From: Actinomycetota bacterium
GTDB lineage: Bacteria > Actinomycetota > Actinomycetes > Mycobacteriales > Mycobacteriaceae
Reading direction: 5' to 3'
Assembly: GCA_018268465.1 (NCBI GenBank)
Contig: JAFDWN010000001.1
Coordinates: forward strand, 1 to 64,000
DNA length: 64,000 nt
Shown here: positions 1-10,425 of the stretch, piece by piece
How the letters are laid out: each line of letters opens with the position of its first letter
Numbering within the stretch: the stretch's first letter is position 1
Made by a program: the position numbers and the translations under genes
Notes under the pieces: model-generated
Told to the model about the DNA's origin: nothing
What the model saw: the letters and a program-made list of their open reading frames with translations, nothing else
The model's database searches: none

Positions 1-351
1 ATCCAACTCACCCAACGTCGGCAGGAAGCGGTACGCGTCGGCCACCGTGTGCACGACCGGCGAATCGCCGCCGGGGTAGCTGACCTCCAGCCGATAGTCG
101 ATCAGCCCGGTGAAGGGCAGCGCCACGGCGAACAGTCCGCCGTCGACATGCTCGAACTCGTGGCGCTGCGAGCCGACGAGTGCGACGACTCCCAGCGCAT
201 GCGGCCGGAACGCTCGGATGACGGTGTGGTCTCCGTACTCGTGCGCGCCCAAGATCGAGTGCGGATCGTGGTGCTCACCGGCAAGCAACCTGTTCAGGTC
301 CGAGGGATCGGGCCGGAGGTGGGCGTCGGTGAGTTGATCTGTTCGCGTCAT
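1..351 (-). CDS. glgB: 1,4-alpha-glucan branching enzyme, N-terminal part (partial)
   Basis: The first 117 codons of a minus-strand gene running off the left edge. The start is ATG at 351, 7 bases downstream of the glgE stop. The visible protein contains [17 protein letters not shown] and ends near [12 protein letters not shown], typical of the N-terminal CBM48-type module of mycobacterial GlgB. The enzyme makes alpha-1,6 branches in cytosolic glycogen and in the glucan built by GlgE. The gene order glgE-glgB matches M. tuberculosis Rv1327c-Rv1326c, so the two are probably co-transcribed. The catalytic GH13 domain lies outside the window and cannot be checked. Confidence 0.93.
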   Translation of the reverse strand, partial: MTRTDQLTDAHLRPDPSDLNRLLAGEHHDPHSILGAHEYGDHTVIRAFRPHALGVVALVGSQRHEFEHVDGGLFAVALPFTGLIDYRLEVSYPGGDSPVVHTVADAYRFLPTLGELD

Positions 352-358
352 TGGCTCC

Positions 359-2449
359 TCATTCCCTGCGTAGCAAGTTGAGTCGTGACTCGTACGGTAT
401 CGCCGGCAGCGTCAACACGTGCGCGATGGCCTTGGTGGGGTCGATTTTTACGTAATTGGCCTGTCCCCATTGGTATTCCTCGCCGGTGATCTCGTCGCGC
501 ACCCAGAAGCGGTCGTACCACTCCATCCCGAGCGCGCCCATGTCCAGCCAGATGGTGGCGTCCTCCGGACCGAACGCGTTGAGGGTGACGATCACCAGCA
601 CTGCGTCACCGGTGACCGGGTCGAACTTGCTGTAGGCGATCAGCGCGTCGTTGTCGATGTGATGGAACTTGATCGTGCGCATCTGCCGCAGCGCCGGATG
701 CACATGGCGGATTTCGTTGAGCCGGGCGAGGAACGGCTCCAGGGAGTGGCCGTCAGCCATCGCCGCCTCGAAGTCGCGTGGGCGCAGTTCGTACTTCTCG
801 GAGTCGAGGTACTCCTCGCTGCCCTCCCGCACGGCGCGATGCTCGAACAGTTCGTAACCCGAGTAGACCCCCCACGACGACCCCATGGTCGATGCCAGTA
901 CCGCCCGGATGGCGAACATGCCGGGCCCGCCGTGCTGCAGGCTCTCGTGCAGGATGTCGGGGGTGTTGACGAACAGGTTGGGACACGCGTAATCGGCGTG
1001 CGCGGCGATCTGCTCGCCGAACTCGGTGATCTCCCACTTCGAGGTACGCCAGGTGAAGTACGAGTAGGACTGTGCGAATCCCAGTTTGGCCAGACCGTAG
1101 AGCCGGGCCGGACGAGTGAACGCCTCGGCGAGAAACACCACATCGGGGTTGGTGCTCTTCACCTGGCCGATGAGCCAAGCCCAGAAGTTCGGTGGCTTGG
1201 TGTGCGGGTTGTCGACACGGAAGATCTTGACGCCGTGCGAGATCCAGAAGCGCACCACCCGCAGCACCTCGTCGTAGAGGCCCTCGGGATCGTTGTCGAA
1301 GTTCAGCGGATAGATATCCTGGTACTTCTTCGGCGGGTTCTCCGCATAGGCGATGGTGCCGTCGGGCAGCACCGTGAACCATTCGGGATGGGCCTTAGCC
1401 CAGGGATGGTCCGGTGCGCATTGCAGCGCCAGATCCAGGGCGACTTCCAGGCCCAGATCCTTTGCGGCCGAGACGAAACCGTCGAAATCGTCGATCGTGC
1501 CCAACTGCGGGTGCACGGCGTCGTGGCCGCCGTCGGCACTGCCGATCGCCCACGGTGAGCCGACGTCCTCGGGCGCCGAGGTCACCGAATTGTTCCGGCC
1601 TTTGCGGTGGACCGTGCCGATCGGGTGGATCGGCGGCAGGTACACGACGTTGAAGCCCATCTTCGCGACCCGGGGCAGCGCCGCGGCCGCGGTGGCGAAA
1701 GTGCCGTGCACGGGATGCCCGGATTCGTCCCAACCGCCGGTGGACCGCGGGAACAGCTCGTACCAAGAACTGACCCGGGCCATCGGCCGGTCCACCCAGA
1801 CGCCGTATTGCGCACCGCGGGTGAGTAATTCGCGCAACGGATACTGCACCACCAGGTCGGTCACCTCGTCGGACAGGGCGGCGCCCGCACGCCAGAACGG
1901 ATCGCCGGGTGTGCGCAGCTGGGCCGCCGCCTCCAGCAGCGGATCGCGCAGTTTACGGGGTACCCCGCTGGCCGCCCGGTCGAGCAGCCGTGCGCCGACC
2001 AGCAGATCGTTGGACAGCTCGGTCTCGCTCTGTCCGGCGTCGAGTTTGGCGATCACCCCCCGTCGCCACGTGCTGATCGGGTCACCCCAGCCGTCGATGC
2101 GGAATGTCCACAGGCCGACATGGTCGGGCGTGAACTGGCCGTGGAATACGTCGGGTGTTCGTCCCAGCGCCATCGGCAGCAGCTGCGGCTTGATCCGGGG
2201 CGCCGGGTTGACCAGTTCCCGGGTCGGCGCGGCCTGCACCGGTGCCTTGGTCCGCACCGGGCCCTGTGTCAGCTGCGGATATGCGGTGCCGAGGTAGCGC
2301 ACGACCAGCGTCGCGGCGACAGCGTCGTGGCCCTCACGCCACACGGCGGCGCGCACCGGTATCACTTCACCGACGATCGCCTTGGCAGGGAACTGCCCGC
2401 CCGAAACGACGGGCTGCACGTCGTCGATCTCGATACGACCGGCTACCAA
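359..2449 (-). CDS. glgE: alpha-1,4-glucan:maltose-1-phosphate maltosyltransferase
   Basis: A 696-residue protein, close to the roughly 700 of M. tuberculosis GlgE. It transfers maltose from maltose-1-phosphate onto alpha-1,4-glucans in the trehalose-to-glucan pathway. The N-terminal beta-sandwich is followed by a GH13 catalytic barrel. The putative nucleophile Asp is in [12 protein letters not shown] (about residue 412) and the acid/base Glu in FLAEAF (about residue 442). The TTG start at 2449 is chosen because AAGGAG lies five bases upstream; M. tuberculosis GlgE has a few extra N-terminal residues, so a slightly different start is possible. It is divergent from glgP and followed closely by glgB. 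Confidence 0.96.
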   Translation of the reverse strand: MVAGRIEIDDVQPVVSGGQFPAKAIVGEVIPVRAAVWREGHDAVAATLVVRYLGTAYPQLTQGPVRTKAPVQAAPTRELVNPAPRIKPQLLPMALGRTPDVFHGQFTPDHVGLWTFRIDGWGDPISTWRRGVIAKLDAGQSETELSNDLLVGARLLDRAASGVPRKLRDPLLEAAAQLRTPGDPFWRAGAALSDEVTDLVVQYPLRELLTRGAQYGVWVDRPMARVSSWYELFPRSTGGWDESGHPVHGTFATAAAALPRVAKMGFNVVYLPPIHPIGTVHRKGRNNSVTSAPEDVGSPWAIGSADGGHDAVHPQLGTIDDFDGFVSAAKDLGLEVALDLALQCAPDHPWAKAHPEWFTVLPDGTIAYAENPPKKYQDIYPLNFDNDPEGLYDEVLRVVRFWISHGVKIFRVDNPHTKPPNFWAWLIGQVKSTNPDVVFLAEAFTRPARLYGLAKLGFAQSYSYFTWRTSKWEITEFGEQIAAHADYACPNLFVNTPDILHESLQHGGPGMFAIRAVLASTMGSSWGVYSGYELFEHRAVREGSEEYLDSEKYELRPRDFEAAMADGHSLEPFLARLNEIRHVHPALRQMRTIKFHHIDNDALIAYSKFDPVTGDAVLVIVTLNAFGPEDATIWLDMGALGMEWYDRFWVRDEITGEEYQWGQANYVKIDPTKAIAHVLTLPAIPYESRLNLLRRE

Positions 2450-2637
2450 CTCAACTCCTTATGCTGGCGCGGCCGCTTCGAGTGCGTCGGCATCCACCGA
2501 CTCGGCCGCTGTGCTTGTCTGGTTTACAGCCTCGTCGCGCCCTATACCCACCGTAGTGTGCGCCTCAATCTAGCGGGCCCGAAGACGTCACTTGTCCCAT
2601 ACCGTGCCGAGACACTTCCTCAGTAATGTGATCCTGC
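2450..2637. promoter_or_regulatory. divergent promoter region between glgE and glgP
   Basis: This 188-base gap separates the divergent starts of glgE (minus) and glgP (plus), so it must hold both promoters. It contains the glgE ribosome site (AAGGAG complement near 2455-2460). I see no clear -10/-35 pair or operator palindrome. Confidence 0.45.
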
Positions 2638-5220
2638 GTGAAAGCACTGCGCCGGTTCACCGTCCGCACCCATCTGCCCAGCCGTTTGGCCGCTTTGGGC
2701 AAGCTCTCCATCAACATGCGCTGGTCGTGGCACAAGCCGGCGCAGGATCTGTTCGCATCCATCGACCCGAATCTGTGGGAACGCGTGGGTTACGACCCGG
2801 TTGCGTTGCTCGGCGAGGTCAGTCCGGCGCGACTGGACTCCCTCGCCGGTGACGGGGAATTCCTCGCCGCGCTGGACCGTCAGGCCGCCGACCTGGAGGA
2901 GTACCTCACCAAGCCGCTGTGGTACCAGCAACAACGGGCCGCAGGTGTGCAGTTGCCCACCGGAATCGCCTATTTCTCAATGGAGTTCGGCGTCACCGCG
3001 GTCCTTCCCAACTATTCCGGCGGCCTGGGCATCCTGGCGGGGGACCACCTCAAGGCGGCCTCAGACCTGGGCCTTCCGCTGATCGCGGTCGGGCTGCACT
3101 ACCGGTCGGGGTATTTCCGCCAAGCCCTGACCTCCGACGGGTGGCAGACCGAAACGTATCCGTCGGAGGATCCGCAGGGCCTGCCGTTGCGGCTGCTGTG
3201 CGACGGGACGGGCCGGCCCGCGCTGGTGGAACTGGCGATGCCCGACGACGGTGTACTGCGGGCGCGGGTGTGGATCGCGCAGGTCGGCCGTGTTCCGCTG
3301 CTGCTGCTGGATTCCGACATCCCCGAGAACGAACACGACCTGCGCAACGTCACCGACCGGCTGTACGGCGGCGATCAGGAGCATCGAATCAAGCAGGAGA
3401 TGCTCGCCGGAATCGGCGGCGTACGTGCGATCCGGGCATTCACCGCGCTCGAAGGCCTGCCCGATCCCGAGGTTTTCCACATGAACGAAGGTCACGCCGG
3501 CTTCCTGGGCGTGGAACGTATCGGTGAATTGATGACCGGTTCGGGACTGGATTTCGAGAGCGCGCTGGCGGTCGTGCGGTCCAGCACCGTGTTCACCACC
3601 CACACGCCGGTGCCCGCGGGTATCGACCGGTTCCCGGTCGAGATGGTCGAACGCTACTTCGGCAGCCCGGACGGCTCCGAAATCACCGGCTCCCGGTTGC
3701 TGCCGGGCGTGCCGACGGACCGGATCCTGGCCTTCGGCGCCGAGGACGACCCGTCCAAATTCAACATGGCCCACATGGGACTGCGCCTGGCCCAGCGCGC
3801 GAACGGGGTCTCGCTGCTGCACGGTGACGTCAGCAGGCACATGTTCAACGAGCTGTGGCCGGGATTCGACCCCGGCGAGGTGCCGATCGGGTCGATCACC
3901 AACGGTGTGCACGCACCGACGTGGGCGGCGCCGCAGTGGATCGCGAAGGCGAAGACGCTGACCGGAGGGGCGTCGCTGACCGAGGGCAGCACCTGGGAGG
4001 CGCTCAAGGATGTGGAGCCCGAACAGCTGTGGGCCATCCGCGACGAACTGCGGGGTCTGCTTATCGACGACGTCCGGCGCCGGCTGCGCGCCTCGTGGCA
4101 CGAGCGGGGCGTCGCCGAGGCCGAATTGGGATGGATCGCCTCGGCCTTCGACCCGAAGGTCCTCACCATCGGATTCGCGCGGCGGGTGCCGACGTACAAG
4201 CGGCTGACGCTGATGCTGCGTGATCCGGACCGCCTCGAGAAGCTGCTTCTCGACCCGGAACGCCCGATCCAGCTGATCGTGGCGGGTAAGTCGCATCCGG
4301 CCGACGACGGCGGAAAGCGGTTGATCCAGCAGGTGGTGCGGTTCGCCGATCGTCCCGAGGTGCGCCATCGCATCGCGTTCCTGCCCGACTACGACATGCG
4401 GATGGCGCGATTGCTCTACTGGGGCTGCGACGTATGGCTGAACAACCCGTTGCGACCGCTGGAAGCGTGCGGCACCTCGGGGATGAAAAGCGCGCTCAAC
4501 GGCGGATTGAACCTGTCCATCAGGGACGGCTGGTGGGACGAGTGGTACGACGGCGAGAACGGGTGGGAGATCCCCACCGCCGCGGGCGTCGCCGACGAGG
4601 CCCGGCGCGACGATCTCGAGGCGTCCGCGCTCTACGAGCTGTTGGAGAGGTCGGTGGCGCCGACGTTCTACGACCGCGACGACGACGGCGTCCCACCCCG
4701 CTGGGCCGAAATGGTGCGCCACACCCTGGCCACGCTCGGTCCCAAGGTGCTGGCCTCCCGCATGGTCCGCGACTACACGACGTTGTACTACGCGCCCGCG
4801 GCGCAGGCGCGGCGGGCGATCCTGCAACCCGGTGCGGCCGGCGACGTGGCCGATTACCGTCGGCGAGCCCGGGAGGCGTGGCCGAAGATCCAGATCACCG
4901 ACGTGGACAGCACCGGTCTGCCCGACACGCCGCTGCTGGGGTCGGAGCTGACGCTCACCGCGACCGTCGACCTGGCCGGTCTGACCCCCGACGAGGTGAG
5001 TGTGGAGGCGATGCTGGGCCGCGTGGATGCCGGCGACGTGCTGGTCGATCCCGTCACGGTGCCGATGGCCCACACCGGGACGGTCGACGGCGGCAACGAC
5101 GTGTTCACGACCACCACGCCGCTGCCACTGGCCGGTCCCGTCGGCTACACGGTGCGGGTCCTGCCCCACCACCGCCTGCTGGCAGGCGACAACGAACTCG
5201 GCCTGGTCACGCTGGCGTGA
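2638..5220 (+). CDS. glgP: alpha-glucan (glycogen/maltodextrin) phosphorylase
   Basis: An 860-residue GT35-family phosphorylase releasing glucose-1-phosphate from alpha-1,4-glucans, orthologous by position and sequence to Rv1328. The GTG start at 2638 gives the usual mycobacterial N-terminus (MKALRRFTVRTHLP). The PLP-lysine motif EACGTSGMKSALNGG places the Schiff-base Lys near residue 617. Further family signs are FSMEFG near the N-terminus and GLGILAGDHLKAASDLGLP. It belongs to the 'long N-terminus, short loop' alpha-glucan phosphorylases with a leading DUF3417 domain. The glgP-glgE-glgB cluster couples breakdown and remodelling of the same cytosolic glucan. Confidence 0.96.
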   Translation: MKALRRFTVRTHLPSRLAALGKLSINMRWSWHKPAQDLFASIDPNLWERVGYDPVALLGEVSPARLDSLAGDGEFLAALDRQAADLEEYLTKPLWYQQQRAAGVQLPTGIAYFSMEFGVTAVLPNYSGGLGILAGDHLKAASDLGLPLIAVGLHYRSGYFRQALTSDGWQTETYPSEDPQGLPLRLLCDGTGRPALVELAMPDDGVLRARVWIAQVGRVPLLLLDSDIPENEHDLRNVTDRLYGGDQEHRIKQEMLAGIGGVRAIRAFTALEGLPDPEVFHMNEGHAGFLGVERIGELMTGSGLDFESALAVVRSSTVFTTHTPVPAGIDRFPVEMVERYFGSPDGSEITGSRLLPGVPTDRILAFGAEDDPSKFNMAHMGLRLAQRANGVSLLHGDVSRHMFNELWPGFDPGEVPIGSITNGVHAPTWAAPQWIAKAKTLTGGASLTEGSTWEALKDVEPEQLWAIRDELRGLLIDDVRRRLRASWHERGVAEAELGWIASAFDPKVLTIGFARRVPTYKRLTLMLRDPDRLEKLLLDPERPIQLIVAGKSHPADDGGKRLIQQVVRFADRPEVRHRIAFLPDYDMRMARLLYWGCDVWLNNPLRPLEACGTSGMKSALNGGLNLSIRDGWWDEWYDGENGWEIPTAAGVADEARRDDLEASALYELLERSVAPTFYDRDDDGVPPRWAEMVRHTLATLGPKVLASRMVRDYTTLYYAPAAQARRAILQPGAAGDVADYRRRAREAWPKIQITDVDSTGLPDTPLLGSELTLTATVDLAGLTPDEVSVEAMLGRVDAGDVLVDPVTVPMAHTGTVDGGNDVFTTTTPLPLAGPVGYTVRVLPHHRLLAGDNELGLVTLA

Positions 5221-5229
5221 ACACCGCCG

Positions 5230-6669
5230 TCACGGAAAGCGTTTGACGCAGCGGTCCGCGTCGCCGAGTACGCCGAGGCGGAAGGCGTCGATGCGGGAGA
5301 ACCCGGACGGCACCGATTCCCCGTTGACGTCGCTGGCCACCAGGCCGTTGGTCAGGATGCCCGAGACCGCTTCGTCGACGTCACCCGCGGTGAGCATGAT
5401 CGTGTTGCCGTCGGGGGTGGTCACCTCCCGCGACATCTTGGTGGTGGCCACACCGGTCAGGCAGGCGGTGCGCAGACCGGCGACGGCGCTGTCGAGTTCA
5501 AGGCCGCGTTCGTGCTGGATCGCCTGCATATAGCGCGACATCAGCACCGAGTAGGCGCTGTTGTCGCCGGTGGCCAGGCCGCCCGCGGAGTCATCGGACT
5601 GGGTGCCCAGTGCCGCCAGTGCGGGCATGTCCACCGCGATGGTGTTGGTGGCCGGGCAGAACGACACCGGTGGGCTGGGCCGGGCGTCGGCGCATCCCGA
5701 CATCGCGTCGGGGTCGAACGTCAGCGCCGGCGGGTCGGCGGGCTCGAACAGGATGTTCATCGCGTCGGCGATCTGCTTCACCGATTCCTCGGTGACGGGC
5801 AGTTCACCCGTCTGGTCCTCGGACAGCAGCACGGGAAGGTCGCCGCGGCGCTGGCCGATCTCCCTCAGGTCGATCGCCGCGCACGCGGTGGGTCCGTCGG
5901 TGAAGCCGAACTGGAAGGCCGACACCCGTTCGAACGCTGAGCCGTGTTCGTCCATGCCGACCAGTTCGTCGCCCTCGTTGAGCACCGGATCGCGGAATGC
6001 GACCACCGACGCCAGCACGTTGTTGAGCCCGTCGCCGGTACTGAGTGTGAATCGGGACGAGTTGTCCTCGGCGACCCAGCGCATGTACGAACCCGCGAGG
6101 CAGTCGGCTTGCTGTTCGGCCACCAGCGTCGGGGTGCCCTTCTTGGCCAGCCCGGCCTGGCGCTGGATGGAATGGCCGTACTCGTGGGCCAGCACCATCG
6201 TGACGCCCATGTCGCCGTTGGCCTTTCGCAGCGACGGCAGCAGCACGCCACGATCCCAGCCGATGGTGTCGTCCATGTAGCAGAAGCCGGCGTTGATGAG
6301 GCCGTAGGTGTAGTCGTCGCAGAATTCGCCGTCGTAGCCGTTGGAGTCCCAGGAGATGAGTTCGTCCACCGGACGGAAATCCTCGTCGAACGCCTGGGGG
6401 TAGGCGTCGCTCCAGTAGTCCTCGATATCGCTGATGGCGCTGGCGGCCAGAATATCGACGTCACTGCCGTCGGTGCCGGTGACGTCGCGGGACGGCGGCT
6501 TGGCGTCGGGCCGCAATCCACTCGGGCCCTCGGTGGCGACCAGCCCGGCGACGCGGAAGGGGTCGTCGAAAATCGAGACGGGTTTGCCCTGAACCGTCGT
6601 GGCGCAGGCGGCGGCGAGGATCGCCACACAGCCCGCGATCGCGATAGTCGGCAGGTATCGGGGGCGCAT
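5230..6669 (-). CDS. neutral zinc metallopeptidase-like lipoprotein
   Basis: A 479-residue exported protein. The N-terminus has a lipoprotein signal with lipobox LAAAC (Cys near residue 22). A zinc-protease signature HEYGH (about residues 161-165), preceded by VLA and followed by SIQRQAG, is accompanied by EQQADCLAG about 40 residues later. This pairing resembles the YpfJ-like neutral zinc metallopeptidase family (PF04228). The protein would sit on the outer face of the membrane; its substrate is unknown. It converges with glgP (9-base gap). It is not in the equivalent place in M. tuberculosis as I recall it, so it is probably an insertion in the conserved block. Confidence 0.75.
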   Translation of the reverse strand: MRPRYLPTIAIAGCVAILAAACATTVQGKPVSIFDDPFRVAGLVATEGPSGLRPDAKPPSRDVTGTDGSDVDILAASAISDIEDYWSDAYPQAFDEDFRPVDELISWDSNGYDGEFCDDYTYGLINAGFCYMDDTIGWDRGVLLPSLRKANGDMGVTMVLAHEYGHSIQRQAGLAKKGTPTLVAEQQADCLAGSYMRWVAEDNSSRFTLSTGDGLNNVLASVVAFRDPVLNEGDELVGMDEHGSAFERVSAFQFGFTDGPTACAAIDLREIGQRRGDLPVLLSEDQTGELPVTEESVKQIADAMNILFEPADPPALTFDPDAMSGCADARPSPPVSFCPATNTIAVDMPALAALGTQSDDSAGGLATGDNSAYSVLMSRYMQAIQHERGLELDSAVAGLRTACLTGVATTKMSREVTTPDGNTIMLTAGDVDEAVSGILTNGLVASDVNGESVPSGFSRIDAFRLGVLGDADRCVKRFP

Positions 6670-6771
6670 GGCTCCGCCTTTCGGCTGCGTCGGGCGGCCG
6701 GGTCGGCACGCGCTGAGAATTCGCTGCCAGAATAGTGAACGAACCTGTGATGGCGCGATCGTGCGGACGTG

Positions 6772-8751
6772 TCAGCCGCACAGTCGCTGCAGCGCGCTGC
6801 GGACTTTCGCGGGGTCCGTCGTCGTCCAGAACGGCGGCAGCGACGCCCGCAGATAGCTGCCGTAGCGTGCGGTGGCCATGCGGGAGTCCAGCACCGCCAC
6901 CACTCCGCGGTCCTCGACCCGGCGCAGGAGCCGCCCGGCGCCCTGGGCCAGCAGCAGCGCCGCGTGGCTGGCCGCCACGGCCATGAATCCGTTGCCGCCG
7001 TGTGCGCTGACCGCACGCTGCCTGGCGGTGAGCAGTGGATCGTCCGGCCGGGGGAACGGGATGCGGTCGATCAGCACCAGCGACAGCGACGGGCCTGGCA
7101 CGTCGACCCCCTGCCACAGCGACAGCGTGCCGAACAGCGATGTCGCGGGATCGTCGGTGAACCGTTGGACCAGCGCCGAAGTGGTGTCGTCGCCCTGGCA
7201 CAGCACAGCGGTACCGAGACGTTGGCGCATCGCCTCGGCCGCCGCCTTGGCGGCCCTGGTCGAGGAGAACAAGCCCAGGGTGCGGCCGCCCGCGGCGGTG
7301 ATCAGCTCTTCGATCTCGCGCAACTGTTCGGTCGTGCCGGTGCCCTCACGCCCGGGCGGCGGAAGGTGCGCGGCGATGTAGAGGATCCCCGCGCGGGCGT
7401 GGTCGAACGGGGAGCCGACGTCCAGGCCCCGCCACGCGGGAGTGTCGTCATCCTCGGCGCCCGTGAGTCCCCAGTCGCCGGCCATTGCGTCGAAGGTGCC
7501 GCCGAGCGTCAGGGTCGCCGAGGTCAGGACCACCGTGGCGTGTGCGAAGAGCCTGGCGCGCAGCAGCCAGGAGACGGAGAGCGGAGCGACCCGCAGCACC
7601 GCGCGGTTGTCGTCGCGTTCGAGCCAGACCACGTCGGTGCGGTCCGGGATGGCCGGACCGAACGCACCGACGATGCGTGCGGCGGTGTCGGCGACGTCGG
7701 ACAGCGCGGTGACGGCCTCGGTGCGCGCCGATGCCGCCCTCGGGTCGCCCGGTGCGGTGTCGATGGCCGCGCGGACGCGGCTGGCGGCGTCGCGCACGGC
7801 GACCAGGTAGGTGGCCAGCTCGTCGTCGAGGTGGTCGATCCGGCCGGCCTCGGTGTCGTGAATCGCCGAGGTGAGCGTCGCGGTCGAGGCCTCCAGCCGT
7901 TGTGCGAGTTCGGGATCGACCAGCCGGGCCGCGCGGCGGAGCGCGACACCCATCGAGGTGGCCGACAGTTCCGCGGTGGCCACACCGGTGACCCGGTCGA
8001 CCAGTTCGTGGGCCTCGTCGACGACGAGCAGACTGTGTTCGGGCAGTACCGCCGCGTCGGAGATGGCGTCGATGGCCAGCAGCGCGTGGTTGGTGACGAC
8101 GACGTCGGCGTCACCCGCCTTGGCGCGGGCCTTCTCGGAGAAGCACTCAGTACCGAACGGGCAGCGCGATACCCCGAGACATTCGCGCGCAGAGACGCTC
8201 ACCTGCGACCAGGACCGATCGGGCACACCCGGTTTGAGGTCGTCGCGGTCGCCGGTGTCGGTCTCCGACGACCACTCGACGAGGCGGGCCACGTCTCGGC
8301 CGAGCGCGGTCGCGGCGACCGGTGTGAACAGCTCTTCCTGCGGCCGGTCCGGTGATTCGCCGGCGCCCGTCGCGGCGCCGTTGTGAATTTTGTTGAGGCA
8401 CAGGTAGTTTCCGCGGCCCTTGAGGAGCGCGAACACGGGGCGGCGGGGAAGTGCGCCGGCGAGGGCGTCGGCGAGCCGAGGCAGGTCGCGGTCGACGAGT
8501 TGGCGTTGCAGCGCGATCGTGGCGGTCGAGACGACGACGGGTTCGGCGGTGCTCACCGCGCGGGAGATGGCGGGCACCAGATACGCCAGCGATTTCCCGG
8601 TGCCGGTGCCCGCCTGCACGGCCAGGTGCTCGCCGGAGTCGAAGGCGCGGTCGACGGCTTGCGCCATCTCTATCTGACCCGGGCGTTCACTGCCGCCCAC
8701 CCCGGAGACCGCGCGGGCCAGCAGCGCGCTGACGTCGGGGGGCTGAGCCAC
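6772..8751 (-). CDS. dinG: ATP-dependent DNA helicase, DinG/XPD-like
   Basis: A 659-residue SF2 helicase. Walker A AGTGTGKS lies at about residues 47-54 and the DEAH box is in VVDEAHELVD. Between them, one Cys in GNYLCLNK and three in ECLGVSRCPFGTECF form the four-cysteine set expected for an XPD/DinG iron-sulfur cluster. It probably unwinds damaged or structured DNA. The reading frame stays open upstream across pncB, but the GTG at 8751, which overlaps the pncB stop as TAGTG, gives the conserved N-terminus and suggests translational coupling. Position matches Rv1329c. Confidence 0.93.
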   Translation of the reverse strand: MAQPPDVSALLARAVSGVGGSERPGQIEMAQAVDRAFDSGEHLAVQAGTGTGKSLAYLVPAISRAVSTAEPVVVSTATIALQRQLVDRDLPRLADALAGALPRRPVFALLKGRGNYLCLNKIHNGAATGAGESPDRPQEELFTPVAATALGRDVARLVEWSSETDTGDRDDLKPGVPDRSWSQVSVSARECLGVSRCPFGTECFSEKARAKAGDADVVVTNHALLAIDAISDAAVLPEHSLLVVDEAHELVDRVTGVATAELSATSMGVALRRAARLVDPELAQRLEASTATLTSAIHDTEAGRIDHLDDELATYLVAVRDAASRVRAAIDTAPGDPRAASARTEAVTALSDVADTAARIVGAFGPAIPDRTDVVWLERDDNRAVLRVAPLSVSWLLRARLFAHATVVLTSATLTLGGTFDAMAGDWGLTGAEDDDTPAWRGLDVGSPFDHARAGILYIAAHLPPPGREGTGTTEQLREIEELITAAGGRTLGLFSSTRAAKAAAEAMRQRLGTAVLCQGDDTTSALVQRFTDDPATSLFGTLSLWQGVDVPGPSLSLVLIDRIPFPRPDDPLLTARQRAVSAHGGNGFMAVAASHAALLLAQGAGRLLRRVEDRGVVAVLDSRMATARYGSYLRASLPPFWTTTDPAKVRSALQRLCG

Positions 8752-10061
8752 TACGGCGCGACCATGCGGGTGGGGATCGCCGGCTCGCCCTTGGACAGTT
8801 TGAGCCCGTCCCACGGCAGGCTGTGCAGGCCTTCGGCCACCCACGCACGGGCCGCCTCGAGGCTGTGTGTGCCGACGGGTTCGCCCTTGCGGACGAACTC
8901 GACCAGCAGCGGGCGCTGCTGCGCATCGCCGCTCGGCGGCCGGCCGTAGGGGTGGACGACCTCCTCGAGGACGGTGCCCGAGCGTTTGGCCAGGCGGGTG
9001 GCGGCCTTGCGGCCACCGTGGGATTCCTTGTGGGTGCTGCGTTTCTCTACCGGGATGCCGTCGACCTCGACGAGTTTGTAGACCAAGCTGGCGGTGGGGG
9101 CACCGGATCCGGTCACCACCGACGTGCCGACGCCGTAGGAGTCGACGGGTTCGGCGCGCAGCGCGGCGATCGCGAACTCGTCCAGATCTCCGGAGACCAC
9201 GATCTGCGTGGTCGTCGCGCCGAGTCCGTCGAGTTGTTCGCGCACCTGGCGGGCCAGCACGCCGAGGTCTCCGGAGTCGATGCGGACGGCACCAAGTCCG
9301 GGGCCTGCCACTGCGATGGCGTTGGCGACGCCGGTGGTGATGTCGTAGGTGTCGACCAACAGCGTGGTCCCCAGGCCCAGGGCGTCCAGCTGGGCTCTGA
9401 ACGCGGCGCGTTCCCAGTCGGACGGTCCGGTCGGCGCGGCCCCGGGTGCGGCGACCGTCGTGTGCAGCAGTGTGAACGCGTGCGCGCTGGTGCCCAGGGC
9501 GGGCACCGCGTAGGTGCGTTGTGCTTCGAGGTTGGACGAACCGGCGAAGCCCGCAAGGTAGGCGGCACGGGCCGAGGCGACGGCCGCCCACTCGTGGGTG
9601 CGCCGCGACCCCATCTCGATCAGGGGGCGCCCGTCGGCGGCGCTGACCATCCGCGCGGCCGCCGAGGCGACGGCGGTGTCGTGGTTGAGGATCGACAGCG
9701 CCAGCGTCTCGAGCACCACGCATTCACCGAAGGTGCCGTGGACCGACAGAATGGGAGAGCCGGGAAAGTACAGTTCGCCTTCGGCGTACCCGTCGATATC
9801 GCCGCGGAACCGATAGTCGGCGAGGTAGGCGGCGGTCGCGTCGTCGAGGAAGTCCAGCGACGCCAGCGCCGCGTCGTCGAATCTGAACTGCGCCAACGCC
9901 TCCACCAGCCGGGTGGTGCCCGCCACCACCCCGTAGCGCCGGCCCTCGGGCAGCCGGCGGCCGAATACCTCGAAGGTGGTGCGCCGGTGTGCGCTGCCGT
10001 CGCGCAACGCGGCGGCGAGCATCGTCAGCTCGTATTTGTCCGTCAGCAACGCGGCACTCAC
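8751..10061 (-). CDS. pncB: nicotinate phosphoribosyltransferase
   Basis: A 436-residue enzyme converting nicotinate plus PRPP to nicotinate mononucleotide in NAD salvage. Family motifs are [15 protein letters not shown] at the N-terminus, [10 protein letters not shown] mid-protein, and [17 protein letters not shown] with [16 protein letters not shown] in the C-terminal half. The GTG at 10061 is chosen because it starts directly before the conserved LLTDKYEL; the frame is open further upstream but that would overlap the divergent clpS promoter. It overlaps dinG by one base and corresponds to Rv1330c (pncB1). Confidence 0.95.
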   Translation of the reverse strand: MSAALLTDKYELTMLAAALRDGSAHRRTTFEVFGRRLPEGRRYGVVAGTTRLVEALAQFRFDDAALASLDFLDDATAAYLADYRFRGDIDGYAEGELYFPGSPILSVHGTFGECVVLETLALSILNHDTAVASAAARMVSAADGRPLIEMGSRRTHEWAAVASARAAYLAGFAGSSNLEAQRTYAVPALGTSAHAFTLLHTTVAAPGAAPTGPSDWERAAFRAQLDALGLGTTLLVDTYDITTGVANAIAVAGPGLGAVRIDSGDLGVLARQVREQLDGLGATTTQIVVSGDLDEFAIAALRAEPVDSYGVGTSVVTGSGAPTASLVYKLVEVDGIPVEKRSTHKESHGGRKAATRLAKRSGTVLEEVVHPYGRPPSGDAQQRPLLVEFVRKGEPVGTHSLEAARAWVAEGLHSLPWDGLKLSKGEPAIPTRMVAP

Positions 10062-10110
10062 GAGTGCAACGGTAGTAGTTCGAAGGGCGGGGTCTGCCCC
10101 GGCTATCCTG

Positions 10111-10419
10111 ATGGGCATGGTGACGCCGGCGAGGACGAAGCCTGGGACTCGCGAGGAACGTGATGTCTCGAGCGCGGAGTCCACCGACACCCCGTGGGTG
10201 ACGATCGTCTGGGACGACCCGGTCAACCTGATGACGTATGTGACCTACGTCTTCCAGAAGCTCTTCGGCTACAGCGAGCCGCACGCGACCAAGCTCATGA
10301 TGCAGGTGCACAACGAGGGCAAGGCCGTGGTGTCGGCGGGCAGCCGCGAAACCATGGAGGTCGACGTGTCCAAGCTGCACGCCGCGGGGCTGTGGGCCAC
10401 CATGCAGCAGGACCGCTGA
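10111..10419 (+). CDS. clpS: ClpS adaptor protein
   Basis: A 102-residue adaptor that delivers N-degron substrates to the ClpAP/ClpCP protease. The core motif [19 protein letters not shown] with [12 protein letters not shown] and HNEGKAVV is diagnostic; the DDPVN loop binds the N-terminal residue of clients. The start is ambiguous between ATG 10111 and ATG 10117; 10111 gives a length nearest the M. tuberculosis protein (about 101). It is divergent from pncB (49 bases) and followed six bases later by the DUF2017 gene, as in Rv1331-Rv1332. Confidence 0.94.
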   Translation: MGMVTPARTKPGTREERDVSSAESTDTPWVTIVWDDPVNLMTYVTYVFQKLFGYSEPHATKLMMQVHNEGKAVVSAGSRETMEVDVSKLHAAGLWATMQQDR

Positions 10420-10425
10420 TCGCCG

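Noticed and set aside
3061..5172. 703-codon frame on the minus strand opposite glgP
   Set aside because: It mirrors the glgP codon pattern in high-GC DNA, with Arg/Gly/His-rich low-information sequence and no domain; glgP is unambiguous.
8752..9723. Open frame extending DinG to 983 residues
   Set aside because: The extra 324 codons lie antisense-frame-like over pncB, encode a low-complexity Arg/Pro-rich sequence, and the conserved DinG start is the GTG at 8751.
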